Positions 22,301 through 34,206 of a stretch of DNA of 64,000 nucleotides are shown here, piece by piece. The notes under the pieces are model-generated. The model was not told the origin of the DNA and searched no databases. It saw only the letters and a program-made list of their open reading frames with translations. Both the position numbers and the translations under genes were made by a program. The stretch covers positions 164,774,453 to 164,838,452 of the forward strand of contig CM062290.1 of assembly GCA_031216915.1 (NCBI GenBank). The letters run 5' to 3'. Source of the stretch: Pictodentalium vernedei (taxonomy: Eukaryota; Mollusca; Scaphopoda; Dentaliida; Dentaliidae). Positions within the stretch are counted from its first letter, which is position 1; every line of letters starts with the position of its first letter.

Positions 22301-23284
22301 CATACGGATCCATTGTTTAGGAACGAAGGGATATTAAAATTCAAGGACTTGTACAAACAACATGTTTTGTTATTTATGTACGATTGGTACAATGGTAATT
22401 TACCAATAAGCTTTGAAAATTTTTTCGAGACAAATCTCAATCGAACTGGTATGGTCACAAGGCAAACGGGTCAAGTGTTAAGAGGTATAGCTAGGACAAC
22501 ATTTACTCAACGGTTACCACTACATTCGTTCCCTAAGTTATGGAACAGTTTAAGTAACGAAATAAAAGATGTTAGATCGCGATCAGTATTTAAGAAATTA
22601 ATTACTCAGTTATCAATCAATTCCTTTTCATCTTCAGTACGATGCCTTAACACCGGTTGCGTTGAATGTAGCCACTTGCCCCTGTAATTAATTAATTAGT
22701 AACAGAAACACCTAGAGTCGTACTTGGGATTTAATTATAAAATTTGGGAGATGTCATAATAACACATCCAGCTGATAAATTTCTCAAAGGTTCGTTTTTA
22801 AACCTATTGTGTACACAGTTTTTAACTATGGCCAGTATCTATGGGAAAGTTAAAATTTAAAAATGGTCCGGGACACAGTTACGCGGGACATGAATACACG
22901 GAGCTGGTATAGTTAAAAAACCTTATATAGCTGTATGTGTACAAACAATATTTTTTGCACGCACTGCAACCATTCCCGAATAATATTATACTGCTGAGCT
23001 TCCATCTTCTATCTTCTATCTTCCTTCTGTATGTATTTACTTTTTGCTTTTGTTTTGTTTTTTTTCTCTTTCTTTTTTCTCCTATTCCCTTATGTTACAT
23101 TTCTTTTTCTTTCTTATTCGGGGGGAACAGGTAGACAGCCAATCTGGCTATGTTTCCTCCTTACGACATCAATATATTCAGTCCTTATCTCATGATTTTG
23201 TACAATATATTTCTGTATTAATACCATTTTACACTCATATTTGTACAACTTTGTATTATGTATAATGTCGTTAAATAAATCAAA
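19325..23284 (+). mobile_element. CR1/Jockey-group LINE, near full length
   Basis: Comprises a pyrimidine-rich 5' leader (19325-19555), a coding region at 19556-22687 and a 3' UTR ending TGTCGTTAAATAAATCAAAT with CAATCAAA. No ORF1 of useful length is seen upstream, so the element either has one ORF or is 5'-truncated. A segment of the 3' UTR (22862-22990) resembles the reverse complement of the 5' leader (19440-19530). The 3' end abuts the ~550-bp tandem repeat. Exact ends and a target duplication were not resolved. Confidence 0.8.
19556..22687 (+). pseudogene. LINE endonuclease-reverse transcriptase frame with one in-frame stop
   Basis: This is a single reading frame of 1,043 sense-length codons interrupted only by TAG at 20216-20218 (codon 221). 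The N-terminal part is an APE-type endonuclease: FNINCRS, IGLTEVF, GRGGVGLYV, GIIYRPN and MGDFNIDLL before the stop, then IDHIYTN and SDHFGTF after it. The stop therefore falls between conserved endonuclease motifs. The reverse transcriptase follows, with RPISILPILSKVLER, YGFRKKHST, FLDFSKAFDTVNHD, GVPQGSVLGPLLF and the catalytic FADDT (Asp745-Asp746), then FLGVYFDENL and a C-terminal region with LQKRALRIINN. These motifs are typical of CR1/Jockey-group LINEs, not RTE or L1. With one lesion the copy must be young. Readthrough is possible but unproven. The protein would nick target DNA and reverse-transcribe the element RNA at the site. Confidence 0.85.
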
Positions 23285-23285
23285 T

Positions 23286-24546
23286 CAATCAAAAGTGTGA
23301 AGTTAACCCTCTTGCAACTGCCCTTCAACAGCAACCAAAGTATGAAATTTTGATGTTTTTCGAACAGTTCCTACGTTCACATGGACAGAAGAGGTGAAGA
23401 GTTAAACTTTTCAAGATAACCGTTAATCCTTTACCTAACGAATCGCCCGCATCCGCCCGCGTAATATGCAAAGTGAGCAGTTGAAAAAATTAAATTTTTC
23501 AAAATATTTCAACAAAACCATATCATGTGACCCCTCATTGGAACGAGCTCATTGAGTTCGTTCCAATGAGGGGTCACATGATATGGTTTTGTTGAAATGT
23601 TTTGAAAAATTTAAACAAATTATATTTAAAATAATAAATTTTGATATCGTCTGCGTTGAGTAAAGGTTTAAGAGCAAATATGTTCGTCAGTTAATGATTT
23701 AAACGCCTGTGCAATAACTTTATACCTACGTCGTTTCCAATGCTGGAAAATTGATGTGTAGATATTGTACAAAATAAGACACCACTCGTACTCAAGTTAC
23801 AAAATTGGGCTGGTGGGGGGAGGTTTAAGTCTGATATTTAAACTTATCACAGCAAGTTTGTTGAGTAGATATTTCTGCAAAACAAAAATAAGTGTGCAAA
23901 CTTAAAAAAAAAGTCGTCCCGTTTTTTAAACCTACAGGCCTTGGGATTGTGGTGGAATTTGTTAAAAATATGACATTTCTCTCTTATTAAGGTAACCAGA
24001 ATGGTTAAGGGTTAAGCCGGACGTCTCCAATTACAAAAGAAAGATTACTGAGTTTGCTATTCTTTACAAAGAAAAACAAATAGTCTGAAGTTAACCCTCT
24101 TTCGACTGCCTGAAAACAGTAACCAACGTGTGCAAATTTTGATATTTCGAAGAGTTTCCACGTCCACACAGGCGGTAGAGGCATTGGGTTAAACATTTCA
24201 AGATAACTTATAGCAGCAAAAATGTTCGTCAGTTAATACTCTATACACATAAGGAACAAATTTACGTCTACGTCGTGTCCAATGCTGGAAAAGTGAACAG
24301 TGAACACAAAATGTGTGAATATTGTACAAAATAAGACGCCACTTGTATTCAAGTTACAAAAACTGGTAGAGGGTTAAGTCTGCTATTTAAACCTACCACA
24401 GCAAGATCCCTGTGTAGACACTTCTGCACATGGTAAAAGAAAAATGAAGTGTGCCAACTTTCAGAAACAGTTGTCCCGCTTTTAAGATCTACAGGCCCCA
24501 GATTGAGGTGGAATTTGTTATTAAAAATATGAACTTTCTCCCTTAT
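23286..24546 (+). repeat. ~550-bp tandem repeat, two units
   Basis: Unit 1 (23286-24082, holding a MITE insertion) and unit 2 (24083-24546) share GAAGTTAACCCTCTT, CAAGATAAC, ATGTTCGTCAGTTAAT, ATATTGTACAAAATAAGAC and GGTGGAATTTGTTA in order. Removing the MITE gives a period near 550 bp. Unit 2 ends at a family B element. Confidence 0.7.
23423..23671 (+). mobile_element. MITE family B, copy 2
   Basis: TTAA at both ends, CCTTTACCTAACGAATCGCC on the left, arms CAAAACCATATCATGTGACC, core CTCATTGGAACGAGCTC, right end GATATCGTCTGCGTTGAG. It interrupts a tandem repeat unit whose sister unit at 24083 lacks it. Confidence 0.9.
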
Positions 24547-24679
24547 TAACCCTTTGCCCAACGAATCGGCGCATCCGTCCGCGTAATATGCAAATTCAGC
24601 AGTTGAAAAAATATTATTTTTTAAAAAATTTCAACAAAACCATATCATGTGACCCCTCGTTGGAACGAGCTCGTTGAGC
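24546..24679 (+). mobile_element. MITE family B, copy 3, left half only
   Basis: TTAACCCTTTGCCCAACG, then CCATATCATGTGACCCCTCG and the core GGAACGAGCTCGTTGAGCT. The element stops exactly at the palindrome centre, where the triplet array begins. The right half is missing. Confidence 0.85.
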
Positions 24680-25467
24680 TGCTAATCCTGCTGCTGCTGC
24701 TACTACTACTACTGCTACTGTTGCTGCTACTGCTGCTGCTGCTACTACTGTTTACTACTTCTACTAGTTTCTACTACTACTACTACTATTACTACTTATT
24801 ACACTACTATTACTACTCCTACTACTGCTGCTCCTGCTCCTGCTACTGTTGCTGTTACTGCTACTGCTACTACTGCTGACTACTACTACTAGTGGTTACT
24901 ACTACTACTACTACTTATTACACTACTACTATTACTACTACTACTACAACTACTACAACTACTACCACTATCGTTACCACCACTACTACTGCTGCTGCTG
25001 CTGCCTCTACTACTAATATCACTACCACTACTGCTACAACTATTGCTGCTGCTGTCGCCACTGTTTACTACTTCTACTAGTTACTACTACTACCATTACT
25101 ACTTATTACGAGACTACTACTACTCCTACTACTGTTGCTGCTGCTGCTCCTGCTAATGTTGCTGCTGTTACTGCTACTACTGCTGACTGCTACTACTACT
25201 ATTGGTTACTACTACGACTACTACTACTACTACTACTACTACTTATTACACTACTACTATTACTACTACTACTACTACAACTAACACCACTATCGTTACC
25301 ACCACTGCAACTACTACTATTACCACTACTACTACTTACTACTACTACTACCATTACTACTACTACTACTACTTACTACTACTACTACTACTACCCACTA
25401 CTGCCTCTACTACTAATATTACTACCACTACTGCTACAACTATTGCTGCTGCTGTCGCCACTTCTAC
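24680..25467 (+). repeat. Triplet microsatellite array, CTG/CTA(ACT) type, ~790 bp
   Basis: Runs of CTGCTGCTG grade into CTACTACTA with TTA, GTT and ACC interruptions. A higher-order duplication is visible: GGTTACTACTAC...CTTATTACAC...ATCGTTACCACCACT... GCTGCTGCTGTCGCCACT occurs at 24894-25070 and again at 25203-25463. Long Leu, Thr and Tyr frames here are artefacts of the repeat. Confidence 0.9.
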
Positions 25468-26859
25468 ATTTGACACAGCCAGCCACAGACCCGTGTGGCT
25501 CATGTCAATATATGTAACTCATTCGAACTTCATATTGCATTATAACCTGGCCTGTCCACATACAGTGCTCACATATGAACAAGTGCTATAACGTGCTGGT
25601 ATCGACAACTGTGTTTTAAACAAGAGGTGTAAAATAAAAGACGATTCGCTTACCAGTAAATAAATATTTAGTAACAACGGATAGATCAAGCTCCTGGGAT
25701 TGTTAATTGCTGACTCCTTGTGTTTGATTTTGTATATGTACATTCCATTACCACTATGTCCCGGTGTATTAACGTGTATAAAAATCACGATCTGTAACTA
25801 AGGATATACTGCTAAGAGTTTCGGCCTTGGTGGTAGGTCTTCGGTTCCAAGAGCGACACTTTGATAAGATTTCATGCTCATGCTCACAATGATACCAAAA
25901 TCTTTAGAGATAAACAAGCTAAATATAAAAGGGACTATTTTTATTGAAAGTATTTATATTGATCTTTACGTAACGCCCAGGTGCATCCGGGGTCCAAATA
26001 CAAAATGTAACCGTGTAGTATACTAAATGTTTCATGTAATATAAAATTCCGACCGTTTTGCCACTTTTGTTTGGAATTGACCGATAAACATCTTGAAGGT
26101 GCGAGATGCAAAATCAAATAAAAAGACAACAAAACAGAAAGGCCGGAGTTTACAAAGACGGAAAGACAATGAAAGCTGGTTACTTCTCCGTCTTACGTTT
26201 TTTAGTTTTCTCATTGTATTTGTGGTGATACAATCTTGTGAAATAAGAGTGACTTTATGCAAAAGGAAATTCTATTATCACTTGTGGGCTAGCAGTTGTT
26301 ATTTCTAGTGCAGTGTCGTCTGCCTATTCGGACACTGCTGAGGACATACCAACCTTTTCTTCTCACTGATGAGATCACCTTCTGTGCAACACCCCAAACG
26401 AGACGACATGAATCCTAGCTTCTTGATATTAGTTAAAGAATTATTGCTACTCAAACATGTTTTTTCCACTCATCCCATCTTCGATGGGAGTCATCGGTTG
26501 ATTGACATCAAGACGATTCGGACCACAGATTCTATGTTTCAGCTTCCGAGTTTCTGTATTGTACGTCATCAGTTTGCTTGTATCTCACAGTACGCTTAGA
26601 GATTTTTAAAATGGTGACTTTACTTGCTTTCCGAACAAGGCATGGTATTTGATTTTCGATATAAATTTGTGGTCATTTCATTTCGAAACATAAATTATGC
26701 CTCTTGTGTTTCGCTGCTGCAGTTCTCTGGGTTATATTGGCGTGATAACAGAAAGAGAAATTAGTGTTACAGTCGAGTTCGAAATGTCATATGTCAACTC
26801 GTGCCAACGGTGCACACAGAGAAGGAAATGATGTACCGAATATTCAATGAAAATAAATT
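25468..26859. other. No recognisable feature
   Basis: AT-rich single-copy-looking sequence with short frames only. GTGCAGTGTCGTCTGC at 26309 may be a residual family A terminus. Confidence 0.4.
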
Positions 26860-26989
26860 ACATCGTCATATGTCCATCATTAATAGAATATCTTTTGTTG
26901 CATATTTCCGATGGCTGTCTGGCGACTAGATATATCACATTGTTATTTTCGTAGGTTAGCCTCATGGGGAATTGTTCGCCTCGTATTAT

Positions 26990-27200
26990 TTTTTATAACA
27001 ATTGTCTGGGTGACCGAACGCTCATAAACCTAAACTGGAGACTTAACTGGCAGGGTGCTAAATTAAAGCGGATGCGAATTTGTTCAACTGCCTTCGCCTT
27101 GTTACAATACCTACAGGCACTCTCTCCAATAAATTGTAACAAGTCAAATCCACATAGACTGAATAATTTCATTTCAAAGATAATATGAAGCATGAATATG
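26990..27200 (+). repeat. Repeat family O, copy 1
   Basis: ACTGGCAGGGTGCTAAATTA, CTCTCTCCAATAAATTGTAA and TTTCAAAGATAAT recur in diverged form at 60920-61215 and, in part, at 39345-39450. Confidence 0.45.
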
Positions 27201-27268
27201 AAGGGTTTATGTTGTGGTAGGTACACTTCAAAATAAAGACCAAATATGGGCTTTCAGCACATAATCAA

Positions 27269-27536
27269 ATAAACCTTTACCTAACATGAAAAGCAGACGA
27301 CACTTGCAAAAAAAAATTTGGAATTGCTATTTTTTTAATTTTTTGTCTCAAAAACATAGGTTATGACCCCCTCGTTGGAACGAGCTCGACCCCTCGTTGG
27401 AACGAGCTCGACGAGCTCGTTCCAACGAGGGGTCATAACCTATGTTTTTGAGACAAAAAAAAATAATGAAAATTAATTGGCGATTTTTGAGAAAAGCGCT
27501 GGACGGTTTTGGACGTTACGTTGTGTAAATGGTTAA
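27269..27536 (-). mobile_element. MITE family A, copy 4, with core duplication
   Basis: Left end ACCTTTACCTAACATGAAAA, right end ACGTTGTGTAAATGGTTAA. The core word CCCCTCGTTGGAACGAGCTC is present twice in tandem on the left arm (27367-27411), an expansion not seen in other copies. Confidence 0.85.
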
Positions 27537-28362
27537 CAGTTAGACGTCGTTTGATTAGGAATATTTGCTAAGCAGCTGATCTTTGCTAATTATTTTCCAG
27601 GATTCTACATGTTAGGTTTGTCTTTGTCTCTATTCATTTCCACTCCATAGACGTCAGGGAGGGGTATTTATTATATGCCTATTATTTTTCCTCCATTTCT
27701 AGGTTTACAAATCCGCACGGAACACGTATTCCATCCGAATTTCCGTTGACCGACTATTTTTCTACCTGTCGTCATGGATCCAACAAAAGAACTAAACTCC
27801 GCGCATGTTCGTGATCTGCCAATCGTCGCATTCTGACCCAGATCAATTCTGAAGCTGCAGTGACAGTCGATAAATCGAATGTCAATTTTTCTGTTTACGT
27901 ATCGATCTGTCACACTTGTTTGCCAATCACAGCTGAGTTTAGTTTTTGTTCTTATTTCAAGCAGACATCAGAACTGTTAAATTCGACAAATGAGATCGAA
28001 TTTTTAAATTAGTGGATTCTATGTCATAAAGGCGTGTAATAAACACAGAACGCCACGTAGTGTGTGCTGAGCCTCTCGTTCTATCCTTCCGCACTGGCAC
28101 TCGTGCAATATTGGTGAACGCTTTCCTACATCTTGACATTCTGTGCAAGTATTTGATACTTTCTAAACATCAACGATCTGGATTTTGTCTAACACGAGTA
28201 GCATACGTCGCTTGAAAATAAATCCTTGAATAACACATTTTTTTATTTTCTTTCCCTAGAACGTGGCATGTGGGTGTTAATATTATTCATTATCACAGGC
28301 TAACTCAGAAAACTACCGAACACCAAAATTAATATACGCGGCCAGCCCTTCAGAATTTTAAC
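27537..28362. other. No recognisable feature
   Basis: No motif-bearing frame or repeat match found. Confidence 0.4.
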
Positions 28363-28480
28363 TCTTAATCTGCAGAGAATTTTCTTCAGTTCCCCTTAAA
28401 ATCAATTCATGGCTAGTGTAAAGCAGTTATGATTTGATTAGAAATTCAATAACAGGCATCAAGGAATCGTTGATAGGAGG
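28363..28480 (+). mobile_element. MITE-like family P, copy 1 (partial)
   Basis: TTAACTCTTAATCTGCAGAG, CATGGCTAGTGTAAAGCAGT and AACAGGCATCAAGGAATC parallel 46393-46525, where the centre is a clean hairpin. Confidence 0.4.
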
Positions 28481-28791
28481 ATTAGTCCTATTCAAAAACG
28501 TTTTTTCCTTTTCATATTCATGTTTATTGCTTGTGTGTAAATAATAAGTTTGAAAGGACTTTAGTATAATAAAAAGATATACTAACCTCTTTTTAGTGTG
28601 TTATGATAGATTATCACACACTGATCTATTACAATATAGACATATTGAACTTTGTTTGATGGTTTATGGGCGATTATCTTCCTTAAAAGAAAAATGTACG
28701 CCTACGACTTCATCTCGAACGTTGATTTTTTTCTTAGGGCAATAATCCACAATAAACCACAAAACAAAGGCCAGGATGCTTATATATCACT

Positions 28792-29112
28792 GGGCACCGT
28801 GGTTTATTGGTTAGAGAATTGTATTGTAAACCAACGCGTCGACGATTCAGTCCTGATCAGTGGTAAGTGCATTGTGTCCTTGGGTAAGACGCTTAATTCC
28901 GATTGATCACGTGGGCTACTAAGGTGTCCTGCACGTCGATGGTGCATTTGCCTTCAACCGCTGCTAAGTGTGCTTGTGCAGTGTTAGTAAGTTGGAGAGT
29001 CTGACTCGGAGGTTCACTCCGGGTACTTCAGCCTTCTGCACCTGCTAAAGTGTCCGACGCGATGTGGCTGTTGAATCTGTCATTAAACCCCCAAAACAAG
29101 CAAGCAAACAAG
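28792..29112 (+). mobile_element. tRNA-headed SINE, copy S5
   Basis: The head has CGTGGTTTATTGGTTAGAG, the centre GTGTCCTTGGGTAAGACGCT, the body CTAAGGTGTCCTGCACGTCG and TGCCTTCAACCGCTGC. The tail is GTCATTAAACCCCC followed by CAAGCAAGCAAACAAGC. The tail type matches S10. Confidence 0.8.
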
Positions 29113-29609
29113 CAAATGATTACACTTTATAAGGGATCAGAGTGCGTATATTCAGGTGCTTCTTGCCAACGAACTCACATTGCACATCAAAAACTGATTT
29201 CGTTTACTTCCTTCATCATTTCTGAACGTTAGTTCACCAATCTCTAGGTCACACAATAAATCACGGAGATGTGATGATTTTGCGTATTTTTGGGGTTGAT
29301 ATCCAAACTTTCTCACACAAGTCCGTACCCTGGTTAACTCCATGGTCCCACTGAGGACTAACTGGTTCGACCATGTACGGGAAATTTTAGGATTTTAGTC
29401 CCAAAAGACACTGTGGCTGAAAAGTGTGGTCCCTTTTACCGTGTTTTCAGAAGTGATTTTTGTGTTCACTCCTTCCCGTAAAAACAATGGATATGTGTGA
29501 TTCATTCAGGAAGTTGAGCACCGTTTCTGTTGCGTTATGTGGGTGAATACCATTTTAGTTCGTAGTGAAGTGACGTTGAAGAAAACAATAAGACATTTAA
29601 TTTATTTCT
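29113..29609. other. No recognisable feature
   Basis: Nothing recognised on either strand. Confidence 0.4.
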
Positions 29610-29848
29610 TTAACCCTTTGAGCTCTGGTAGTATCTTCCATGCCAATCCAATGGCAGCAATTAGAAGAGTCCATATTCATTATTTGTGGTAGGCCAATCA
29701 ATATTTTCATCGTGCAGCCCCGAGGCTGCACGCTGAAAATATTGATTGCTGTACCCCGCACTTTTACTGAACAGCCATCCTATTTAATGACGTTATGAAG
29801 AATCATGTTCCTGGCCGGAAAAGAAGCCGCTCGGCTTCAAAAGGTTAA
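29610..29848. mobile_element. MITE family F, copy 2, TTAA at both ends
   Basis: Starts TTAACCCTTTGAGCTCTGG and ends CTTCAAAAGGTTAA. The central hairpin has CAATCAATATTTTCATCGTG and CACGCTGAAAATATTGATTG around CAGCCCCGAGGCTG. This defines the family termini. Confidence 0.75.
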
Positions 29849-29988
29849 GTTCAGCCCCGAGGCTGCACGCTGAAAATATTGATTGCTGTACCCCGCACTT
29901 TTACTGAACAGCCATCCTATTTAATGACGTTATGAAGAATCATGTTCCTGGCCGGAAAAGAAGCCGCTCGGCTTCAAAAGGTTAAGTT
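29715..29988 (+). repeat. 137-bp perfect tandem duplication across the end of an F element
   Basis: 29715-29851 and 29852-29988 appear identical, beginning CAGCCCCGAGGCTGC and ending AAGGTTAAGTT. The duplicated unit runs from the hairpin centre to just past the right TTAA. Confidence 0.85.
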
Positions 29989-30142
29989 TACTCGATAAAG
30001 AAGGCTTTATCACGAGTTTGTTTGTTGGGGTTTAACACTATATTTAACAGCCATTCATATGGTTTTGCACAGTTTTAATGGCGGTGGCGCTTTTTCGGGC
30101 TAAGCCCGTGAAACACCCCAATTTCCTTGACAAAATAATGTT

Positions 30143-30304
30143 AAATAAATAAGTAGAGCAGACCAACCACTGTTTCCAGCGTGTGGCCCCAAGGCTCCCC
30201 GTTGGAAATATTGATTGGTCAGCTCTAAAATAATGAAAATGGACCCTTCCAGCTAATTCTACTGAATTGATGTGGAAGATACCACCGGAGCTCAAAACGG
30301 TTAA
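30143..30304. mobile_element. MITE family F, copy 3 (partial)
   Basis: GACCAACCACTGTTTCCAGC, GGCCCCAAGGCTCC, GGAAATATTGATTGGTCAGC and right end GGAGCTCAAAACGGTTAAAT. The left end is not recognised. Confidence 0.55.
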
Positions 30305-30504
30305 ATCTTCATCTCTCTAAATCTTCAAATCTCCAACCCTTTAGCTGATGCCTACACTAATTCTTAGTATTTCTATATTGTATATAATTGTGCCGCAAAT
30401 GTTAAATTCTTGTCTGAGGAGAGTAGTTTTTGTAAGTTGTGATAACTTGTTCTCCGATCCTTTTTGCCGTATATAGTGGCAAAAAAAATGTTTAAACTAA
30501 TTAA

Positions 30505-30690
30505 ACTAATGGCGGAGCAAGCCGGAGAGCATTAGCGAGTAACTCTAGGACTCCCCAGCTTACCAACTCGGCACAATAATTAGTTAAATGCGCTGTACCA
30601 TCGACGTGTTGTATGATTTAGCACATCTTCCACCATGTTCCAGCTCTGGCGATTGGGGTAAAGTATCTTGTACCCCACCCCCTGGATATA
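30505..30690 (-). mobile_element. SINE fragment, copy S6
   Basis: CCAGCTTACCAACTCGGCAC, CTGTACCATCGACGTGTTGT and GGGGTAAAGTATCTTG are the body and centre of the SINE read on the minus strand. The head is lost. Confidence 0.55.
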
Positions 30691-31436
30691 ATGTAGAAGA
30701 CACGGAGACTGCCATGACTCCCAATATAACCCCTAGATACAAATTATACACCCACACCGTACTTTCATACCTTATGCGCACTTTCCACCCTGTTGTGGTA
30801 GTGGAGCACAATCCCACATGTGGTTCCAGTAACGTAGGGTCGCTGTCTTGCAGCAGAAAGAAACGGCAGCATCATCTCCCATGCAGTGTTGTCAACACCC
30901 ACCCACCTACCTTCTGAGTTTGCACCTTGGTCCGACAGACTCTTAAGCTTGCGTTATTGTAGTACACAGGCTGCTCCCACATTCACGATATTACGAGTCG
31001 TGATTGTAACTCGATATTGATGGAGTGTGTTTCAGCATTGATCACACAAACACAAAGTTTATCAAGCATTTCAAGGGTTGAAATATTTACGTAGGTTACC
31101 GTTCTAAATAAATGTATGAACGTGTTACTATGATTCAAGAATTGAAATTTTGTTCGATGTCAGACCTCTTCATAACTGGAGAGTCATGTAGCAGAATATG
31201 TACTCCAGAAGTTTGTGAATTCAAGGCGACAAATACTTGGTTCAATGACACTTCAAATTTTATGCGAAGAATAGCAGGATTTCCCACTATATGGAGCACA
31301 CGTTGGGTGCTTGACCCGGAGAAATATTGCACCTGGGATATAGGACTGGAGTATTAATTTACTGTAAATACACGCAGAGTGATGATTCAATGCAAAGGAT
31401 AACTGTTAGATGTCGAGATACAAAGTTATCACTATC

Positions 31437-31663
31437 TTAACCCTTACTCTTTATCTAACACGGACGACGTCTGCAAACCAAATTTTTGAATATCTAAAAC
31501 TATTATGTTTTGCCTCCGATACATCAGCTCGATGGGCTTGTTCCAATGAGAGTCATAAGCTATATTTTGCAAGCAAAAGATGAACACATAATAAAATTTG
31601 AATAGCAAATTTAATCAAGAGCGTTGAATGGATATGGCAGTTATGGGTAGGTCAGGAGTTAAA
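31437..31663 (-). mobile_element. Old MITE family A copy
   Basis: TTAACCCTTACTCTTTATCT, ACGACGTCTGCAAACC, a decayed core GCTCGATGGGCTTGTTCC and a right end GGGTAGGTCAGGAGTTAA. Arms have diverged strongly, so it predates the other copies. Confidence 0.6.
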
Positions 31664-33585
31664 TGGCGTTACCAGTATATGTTATAAGTAGTTTACAAAG
31701 ACGTTAAAATGGCATAACATGACGAGCGTTGGGCTGATAATGAAAATCAATTTCATTATTGGACCCATGGCTACCTTATCACGTGACTTCACTATTGCGT
31801 TTCAAGTGTCAGTGAATTCGTCTAATACTGGAGCCGAGGAACATGTTTTTTTCCAATAAAAAAGAAGGAGTTCAGTGATTATGCAAAAAGTAATTTTTGG
31901 GGGTTAGGTTCGTTGTATTTAAATTTATTTCAAACTTGAACAACATGCTCGTAACTTAATTTGGGGTATGATACGGCCGTGTAATAGCCATGGATTAAAT
32001 TATGACACTACTTTCGAATTTTGTACTTTTATTATTAACAGTGTCGAAATTCATTGTTATATTTGCAAGAGCTGAATGCTGGCTAATAACGGTAATTATG
32101 GTAATACATGATTTTGTCAGACAGCTACACTTTATTATCGGGCCTCCAATTATGACTATCAGATCCCATATTTATTAGCGAGCATCGCAAACTGCTAATC
32201 ATCTTCTCTCAAGCCGACATTAAAGCATAAAAAATCACGTTATAGCCAATTAACTGCTAGAGTCGTAAATTAAATTTAGTCGTCAGAATTTGTTTATATG
32301 AGTTTGCCTTGTAACAGTATTCTGGGCAGTGCTTTTAAATACTCTTCAATTCATTTTAATAGGAGAAAAGCGATATGTATACGATCAAAATAATTCCACT
32401 CCCATGAGAATATAAAACACATCCACTGAATACAAAACCCTTCAATCGAATATCAGCACTCTTGAATGTAGCTCAGATATGGGCTTCCAGCACTCAATGA
32501 GTTAAAGGCCATAAGCACATTTCCAACGATGGACTTCCGGAAAAGGGTGACGTGTACGAAACCTGTAAACATACCTCACGTAAAACACCAACAGGAAAGT
32601 GTAAGGATTGCAGAATAAGATCACATGGTTAAATTTTGATATACCACTGTATTACCAACTGGCCGTTAGGATGCTGGATGTTGGTCTTCTAGCATTTACG
32701 GGATGCTTTTCACATGCTTCTCAAGCTTTTACAATAAATCGAGTTTTATCTGGACGTATATACCATTTTACGGATGCACTTATGATAACTGACTGAAGGC
32801 GAAATCTCTTAATATTTGAATAAACTTTCTGACAAGTGTTCTAAGCGACAAAAGAAACATATTGTAAAAATAGGCATTTATGATAGAATTTTTTCGTATC
32901 AAAGTTAAGATGTTTGAAACGTTCTAAAATGCAGTTCACTAGTTGTCGTTCGGGTCCCGGCTTCACGTGGGGGTGAAACCCATTTTAAACAGTTTTGGGA
33001 GTTGATCGAAAATATAATCACATCTCCCAATCCATTGACTTGAGAAGAACAGTTTCATGGACTACGAAAAATACTCTGTATCTCTGTCTGTAAGAAAGTA
33101 ATGCACAATAAAGTAATCGTCATATCAGCAGAAAAAGAGCTTTAATCAATAAATTGCACAATACTCAAAACAAACATTTGCTTAGTTGCAGTTTGGTATC
33201 GGAGCTGTAAGGTTGGCGGTCAGAGCGAATTCCGTGTTCCAAAATATTCATCAATGTTGCGTTGTTATCATGAAATGTTGTGGCTTTAATATTAATTTTG
33301 GTTAAAAAACAGCATATTAAACTTTATTGAAGCATGTTGGTGCTATCTAATCACTAAATAAAACCATAGTGGGTTGTAAATTAGTAATGAATGGGGAAAT
33401 AAATCTGCTTTCTTCCACAGTTTTGGATTTTGTAAACATTATCAGAAAAGAGTCGTATTAAAGGAATGTTACCCAGGACAGGGACTTTAATATTATTTTC
33501 TCAATTTTTTCTTTTTCATTTTTTAGAAGGCAAAAGATCGAAAATTATTAAAATATCATTGTTTCAATATCTCTTTGTTTAACCA
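31664..33585. other. No recognisable feature
   Basis: About 1.9 kb with only short chance frames and no repeat match that I could establish. Confidence 0.4.
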
Positions 33586-33591
33586 CCTACC

Positions 33592-34206
33592 ACTGTTAGA
33601 AACCTTGGTGTGTATTTTGATTCTCACTTAACCATGGCTCCTCATATTTCAAAAGTCTGCCAGTCCGCCAATTTTTATCTTCGGAAAGTTGGTCGATCCA
33701 GAAAATTCCTAACCACGCGTGCCACAGAATGCCTCATTCACGCATTTATTTCTTCAAGGCTGGACTACTGTAATTCGCTTCTACATGGTCTTCCCAATAA
33801 ACAACTTGGCAGACTACAGTCTATTCAAAACACAGCAGCACGCATTGTGACATTAGCGAAAAAGAGAGATCACATTACACCTAAGTCGAAAATTTTGCAT
33901 TGGCTTCCTATTATGGCCAGAGTTGAGTTCAAAATTCCCCTCTTCACATATAAAGTACACATGAAGCAGTCCCCAGCTTACATTGCTAATCTAGTAAAAC
34001 CATATATACCGAAACGCCCCCTCCGTTCCACAAACCAAAATCTTTTAGAAGAGAAATCCTATGTTCTCGCTAGCTACGGTGGACGTTCTTTTAGCTATAA
34101 TGCTCCAAGACTGTTTAACATGCTACCAAAATTTGTTAAAACAGCCCCTTCTTTGACAGCATTTAAATCAAGATTGAGATCCCATTTATTTAACAAATAT
34201 TTTTAA
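33592..34206 (+). pseudogene. 5'-truncated CR1/L2-type LINE, C-terminal region of reverse transcriptase
   Basis: An open stretch starts in frame near 33592 with NLGVYFDSHLTMAPHISKVC and continues LDYCNSLLHGLP, LQSIQNTAARIVT, DHITPKSKILHWLP and RSFSYNAPRLFNMLP, to a TAA at 34204-34206. This is the region downstream of the RT catalytic domain in CR1/L2-group LINEs. Everything upstream (endonuclease, fingers, palm) is missing, as expected from incomplete reverse transcription. The frame is intact over about 204 codons, so the insertion is fairly recent. The nearest upstream in-frame stop is at 33580. It differs clearly from the LINE at 19.5 kb, so at least two LINE lineages have been active. Confidence 0.8.

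Noticed and set aside
23286-24082. LTR-type element from the pair of similar blocks at 23286 and 24083
   Set aside because: The blocks are adjacent tandem units, with no primer-binding site, polypurine tract or TG/CA ends.
24649-25591. Long open frames of poly-Leu, poly-Thr and poly-Tyr
   Set aside because: They are translations of the triplet microsatellite and the MITE half before it, not genes.
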